Shown here piece by piece: positions 60,871 to 64,000 of a stretch of 64,000 nt of DNA. A model generated the notes under the pieces. The model was not told the origin of the DNA, searched no databases, and worked only from the letters and a program-made list of their open reading frames with translations. Origin of the DNA: Apostichopus japonicus (lineage: Eukaryota; Echinodermata; Holothuroidea; Aspidochirotida; Stichopodidae); assembly GCF_037975245.1 (NCBI RefSeq), contig NC_092565.1, forward strand, positions 20,432,999-20,496,998, written 5' to 3'. The position numbers were made by a program, and so were the translations under genes. Within the stretch, counting starts at the first letter, position 1. Every line of letters begins with the position of its first letter.

Positions 60871-62140
60871 TCCAAAGCATGCTCCGCCTTCCACTCCAAG
60901 TGGGATGTCAAATGGCTCAAGTGGCCTGAAAATCCAGCACCCTGCCCATATCTCTGGTTCGCCTCCGAGTTACGACGGTCAGTACATGAACTTTCAGGAG
61001 CAGCTAAGTCCGAACCGGGTGGCCCCCACGCCTCCCTCCAAAGATGCCCGACGCACATCATGGAACCTTGGACCAAGGCTTAGTCCTTCTGCTCCACCAA
61101 TCAAATACCAAAGACACGATGATGCAATCATGTACGACGAGCCTCCAAAAGTGGACTTTGTGGATCCTTCCATACCAAGAGTCACAAACCATTCCCCATT
61201 GCCTGCAGCTAACCAAAACGGATTCGACCCGGGAAGCGATGAATCCCAGAGGTATGAATCGTTTGCAGAGAATGCAGTCGAAGCGTCCATAAACAGATTT
61301 AACAGACCGCCGGCACCACCTTCCAAGCCAAATCAAAGTAAACCTTTGAAACCACCATCGGTGGATGGTGGTTCCACGGGTGTCTTAAAACCTACCCACG
61401 CTGCCCCTAAACCACCGTCTTTCAGACCCAATCAGGGTGTCGAACCAGAACAAACGTTGCCATCTAATATAGAGACACAACCCGCCGCTCCACCTGGTCA
61501 GACACAACCCGCTACACCTCTGCAGCCACCGTTGAAACCAAGAGTACTTCTGCCAGTGAAACCACCTGGCCAGGTACCACTGAAACCACCGGGCCAGGTA
61601 CCACTGAAACCACCTGGCCAGGGACCACTGAAACCACCGGGCCAGGCACCACTGAAACCACCTGGCCAGGCACCACTGAAACCACCTGGCCAGGTACCAC
61701 TGAAACCACCTGGCCAGGTACCACTGAAACCACCTGGCCAGGGACCACTGAAACCACCTGGCCAAGTACCACTTAAACCACCTGTATTACAGACTCCACC
61801 GAAGCCTGCCAGCCTACCACCCACAGTACTACCAGCTTCTAAGCCGGTTCCTGCTTCCAGGAAGCCGGTCTTACCCGGTAAACCGTCTGTACCGGGCAAA
61901 CCAGTGGTACCCTCCAAGAGGCCGGCACTAAGACCGGTAGTACCCTCAGACCAGCAGAAAAACTGGAATAATTCCGCCTCTTCCAGTTCTCCTACAGATC
62001 ACTCATCGGGAGAAACAAGTAGCATTAACAGCGCCAGCAGTAAGCCGATGTTTCGAGGACCTCCTCCACCGGAAGAACCAAGCATTGAGGTGAAGACATC
62101 AGTGAAGCCAACACCACCGCCAAAACCAGTCAAGGTCTGA
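60871..62140 (+). CDS. ADAM exon S: long proline-rich cytoplasmic tail and stop codon
   Basis: Terminal exon, residues 650-1071, stop TGA at 62138-62140. The acceptor is TCTTCCCTATTGCAG; the first base completes a Ser codon from exon R. With the juxtamembrane part, the tail is about 438 residues, roughly twice what I know for vertebrate ADAM12/19. It is Pro/Lys/Ser-rich and probably disordered. Motifs seen: Y687 in YMNF (pY-x-N, Grb2-SH2 type), Y737 in YDEP (pY-D-x-P, Crk/Nck-SH2 type), PAPPSK and PPPK-type PxxPxK sequences (SH3 type), and nine 8-residue PLKPPGQ repeats at 877-954. A signalling-adaptor role is inferred from these motifs. An AUG-initiated reading from 60755 exists, but its first part is intron. 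Confidence 0.95.
61553..61786 (+). repeat. 24-bp coding minisatellite (PLKPPGQ x 9 plus a partial unit)
   Basis: Nine full 24-bp units and one partial unit encode P-V/L-K-P-P-G-Q followed by V, G or A, in frame with the ADAM tail. Units differ by only a few bases, pointing to recent expansion. The variable last residue follows a V,V,G,A,A,V,V,G,V order, which hints at block duplication of three to five units. Confidence 0.97.
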
Positions 62141-62752
62141 TGTCAATTTAATCCTAAGGGTTACAATTTCTACCCCAATGTCCAATTAGGGTGGTGACTT
62201 CAATCATTTGGGGTTAGAACCAACCAGTGTAATCATGGAACTGCCCATGCCTATTTGGGAGAAACTGGATTATTTCTGGGGCCATAGTTTACCTTGTGGA
62301 GGGTTGAGGATGGGTCATGTTGAGGGCCTGAGGACGGGCCATTTTGAAGGCCCTATGGAGCATCCATGTATTAACGATATGTAACAAGTATGTAACAGAC
62401 ATGCTGGTTACAGAATTGATAATTATGTGCGTGTTGTTGTTTTGTATTGTAAGCATAAATCTTTGAAATGTAAAAGATGGATGATCTACAATGGTCCTAA
62501 AATTAAGTGAGTTTAAAAGTGCCAAAAAGTTCTTTCCAGGACATTAATTTCGGATGATGAAACGAGTAATTAGAGAGTGAGCATGGGTGACCATTGGTTT
62601 ATTTACTTTCTATCGTATTGTGGGACAGACAACTAAATGATAAACTCTTCTCAAGGTTCACAAAGTTGGCCAGCACCTTGGTTTGTTAGGAATACATGTT
62701 TAGACCACAGCAGCAATGAGATGGAGGCTGTCACACACAAAATCAAAATAAA
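62141..62752 (+). other. Probable 3' UTR with candidate poly(A) signal
   Basis: Non-coding sequence follows the TGA. The first AATAAA on this strand is at 62747-62752, about 610 bases past the stop. Transcript ends are not visible from sequence alone. Further AATAAA-like runs near 63926-63936 could serve a longer form. Confidence 0.45.
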
Positions 62753-64000
62753 TCTACATTCTCTGGTAATAATTTGAGCCTTTACCCAAAAACAGCAGCT
62801 GTACACATGCTTTCAATAATTTAACTATTGACAGAAGAATTATATTTAAAGGCAACATTGTCCAAATTAATAATGTGCGAACATTATATTACTAGCTAGA
62901 CTTTGACATGAAATGATGTTGTATGGAGAGGGATGTAAAAGATAGAGAAAGGGGGTCGGAGCAGGTGGGGGGTGTTAGGTGAGGGGTTGTGTTTGGGGGT
63001 GTTAGTTGAGGGGGTTGGGGGTGTAAGGTGAGGTGGTAGGGGTGGGGTTGTTAGGTGAGGGGATGCGTAGATGGATAAAAGATAGACGAGTGACAGAGTG
63101 ACCGATCTGCTGTAGAACCAATTATTTTCTTTTAAATTTGATTATTTTGTATTTTACTGCCAAACTGTTCTTTCTTCCAAAGTTTTAAAGAAAGTACTAC
63201 TTTGCATTACTAAACTGCATTTTAAGTTCAGATTCGAACTATGCGGCATTTTTACTTTAACGTTGGACCTGAAATGTTGCTTCATTGGGCTGTTTAAGTT
63301 TTCTTTTCTTTTCTTTTTTCCTTCAGATAACTTATATTTTTGTATTATTTTCATGGTTTTTTCTAAAAGGGAAGAAGCACACATGGTTTGTTACGGTCTT
63401 CTCTGCTTTTACTCTGTATGTTAGTGTAACATTCTTATGCATTTGATTTATTTTTTAAGATGTGGTTTATAGGGAATAGGGTTGTCTATACATATGCATA
63501 TAACTGATTAATCCTCTCATACATATGCATATAACCAGGATAATCCTCAGGTAAGCAACAACAACAAAAATATTAATAATCCGACTTCACTCATTGTATT
63601 TGGTTCAGAATTTATATTATTGTGTTTTTTTTGGAATTCATAATCACGTATCTACACATGATTTGAAAGTGAAATTACATGTTTTATATTTATGTGTCAA
63701 ATTCTGCAGTATCACATCATTATATTTTACTTTATTTTTATATTTTCGATGAGTTATCAAAAAGGAGATTAATACCTAAAAAAAAACAAAAGTAAAAACT
63801 GTATATGTTTGATGCAATTATCAACTCAGTTAAAAGACAAAATGATTTTTTTTTTAGACTTACAAATATTTTAATCATGTCCATAGTAGCGCAAATACAA
63901 CAACACAAACGAGAGAGTGAGAGAAAATAAAATAAAAATAGTTAGACACATAACCTGGCTAGATATGAAGCAGAACATTATCCATTATTAATTCTGCTTA
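62753..64000. other. 3' flank, no gene seen
   Basis: Apart from the G-rich repeat, this is AT-rich sequence with T runs and a short direct repeat of an ATACATATGCATATAAC-like word near 63488 and 63520. No coding exon is supported on either strand. Confidence 0.6.
62949..63065 (+). repeat. G-rich imperfect tandem repeat downstream of the gene
   Basis: Repeated GGGGTGTTAGGTGAGGGG-like units contain many runs of three to five G. It lies about 200 bases past the candidate AATAAA. Such a tract can fold as a G-quadruplex and could act as a downstream G-rich element in 3' end formation; that role is inference. Confidence 0.7.

Larger units (their letters stand above)
8856..62140 (+). other. Gene locus: ADAM metalloprotease-disintegrin (ADAM9/12/19-like), 17 supported coding exons, 5' end incomplete
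   Basis: This is a spliced gene for a type I membrane zinc protease that, in its family, sheds cell-surface proteins and binds integrins. Coding exons lie at 8856-8932, 9434-9512, 26566-26678, 27507-27655, 31906-31974, 36880-37046, 37598-37682, 38720-38859, 40337-40508, 41432-41602, 42181-42304, 42543-42648, 43590-43788, 44293-44370, 45795-45909, 53821-54079 and 60871-62140. All have AG acceptors and GT donors. From 26566 on, the phases join into 1071 residues plus stop without a break. Domain order is prodomain, furin site, reprolysin, disintegrin, cysteine-rich, EGF, transmembrane helix, proline-rich tail. The EGF end with its GGSVDSGP block and the proline-rich tail place it in the ADAM9/12/15/19/33 group; ADAM12/19-like is my best guess. 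Signal-peptide exon(s) and one exon between 9512 and 26566 are missing from the model. No promoter was recognised. Confidence 0.93.

Noticed and set aside
61385-61917. Long minus-strand and other-frame open frames with repeated ARWFQW or PGGFSG-type words
   Set aside because: They are shadows of the 24-bp coding repeat in the ADAM tail; the plus frame continues the spliced protein and ends in a normal stop.

Overview
The window is a piece of an animal nuclear genome: AT-rich and intron-dominated, with GT-AG splice sites, tRNA-derived repeats, hAT-type MITEs, a Penelope-like retroelement remnant and many tandem repeats. No prokaryotic operon structure is present. The protein relatives and repeat style suggest a marine invertebrate deuterostome, most likely an echinoderm. 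That is an inference; nothing here fixes the species.

One gene can be supported, on the + strand from at least 8856 to 62140. I assembled it from 17 coding exons whose splice phases agree from exon to exon, plus one doubtful cassette exon. It encodes a membrane-anchored ADAM metalloprotease-disintegrin of the ADAM9/12/15/19/33 group. Visible in order are part of the prodomain (8856-9512 and 26566-27600), a furin site, a reprolysin catalytic domain with an intact HExxHxxGxxHD zinc site (27.6-40.4 kb), a disintegrin domain with an ECD loop (40.4-42.2 kb), a cysteine-rich domain (42.2-44.3 kb), an EGF-like domain (44.3-45.9 kb), a Ser/Thr/Pro-rich stalk with a transmembrane helix (53.8-54.1 kb), and a very long proline-rich cytoplasmic tail in one last exon (60871-62140). 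From 26566 to the stop the exons give one open frame of 1071 residues. The first two exons add 52 residues, but at least one exon linking them to 26566 was not found, and the signal-peptide exon(s) must lie upstream of exon A. Residue numbers below count from the first complete codon at 26567.

The remaining sequence is intron, upstream DNA and 3' flank. It holds two hAT-type MITEs with perfect 8-bp target duplications (13031-13407, 14100-14411), a third terminal-inverted-repeat element with a 6-bp duplication (34597-34974), three elements sharing a GATCCT/AGGATC hairpin tail (one carrying the C-terminus of a Penelope-like RT/GIY-YIG protein), tRNA-like SINE pieces, and minisatellites with units of 27, 35, 44, 55, 60 and 86 bp. 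A dispersed repeat carries perfect nuclear-receptor DR1 motifs.

Points most worth a second look are: a tandem array that copies the splice donor right after the zinc-site exon, a decayed duplicate of the cysteine-rich exon, the absence of a cysteine switch in the visible prodomain, the 438-residue tail with a 24-bp coding minisatellite and SH2/SH3-type motifs, and the DR1-bearing repeat. I found no wholly new system and no second protein-coding gene.
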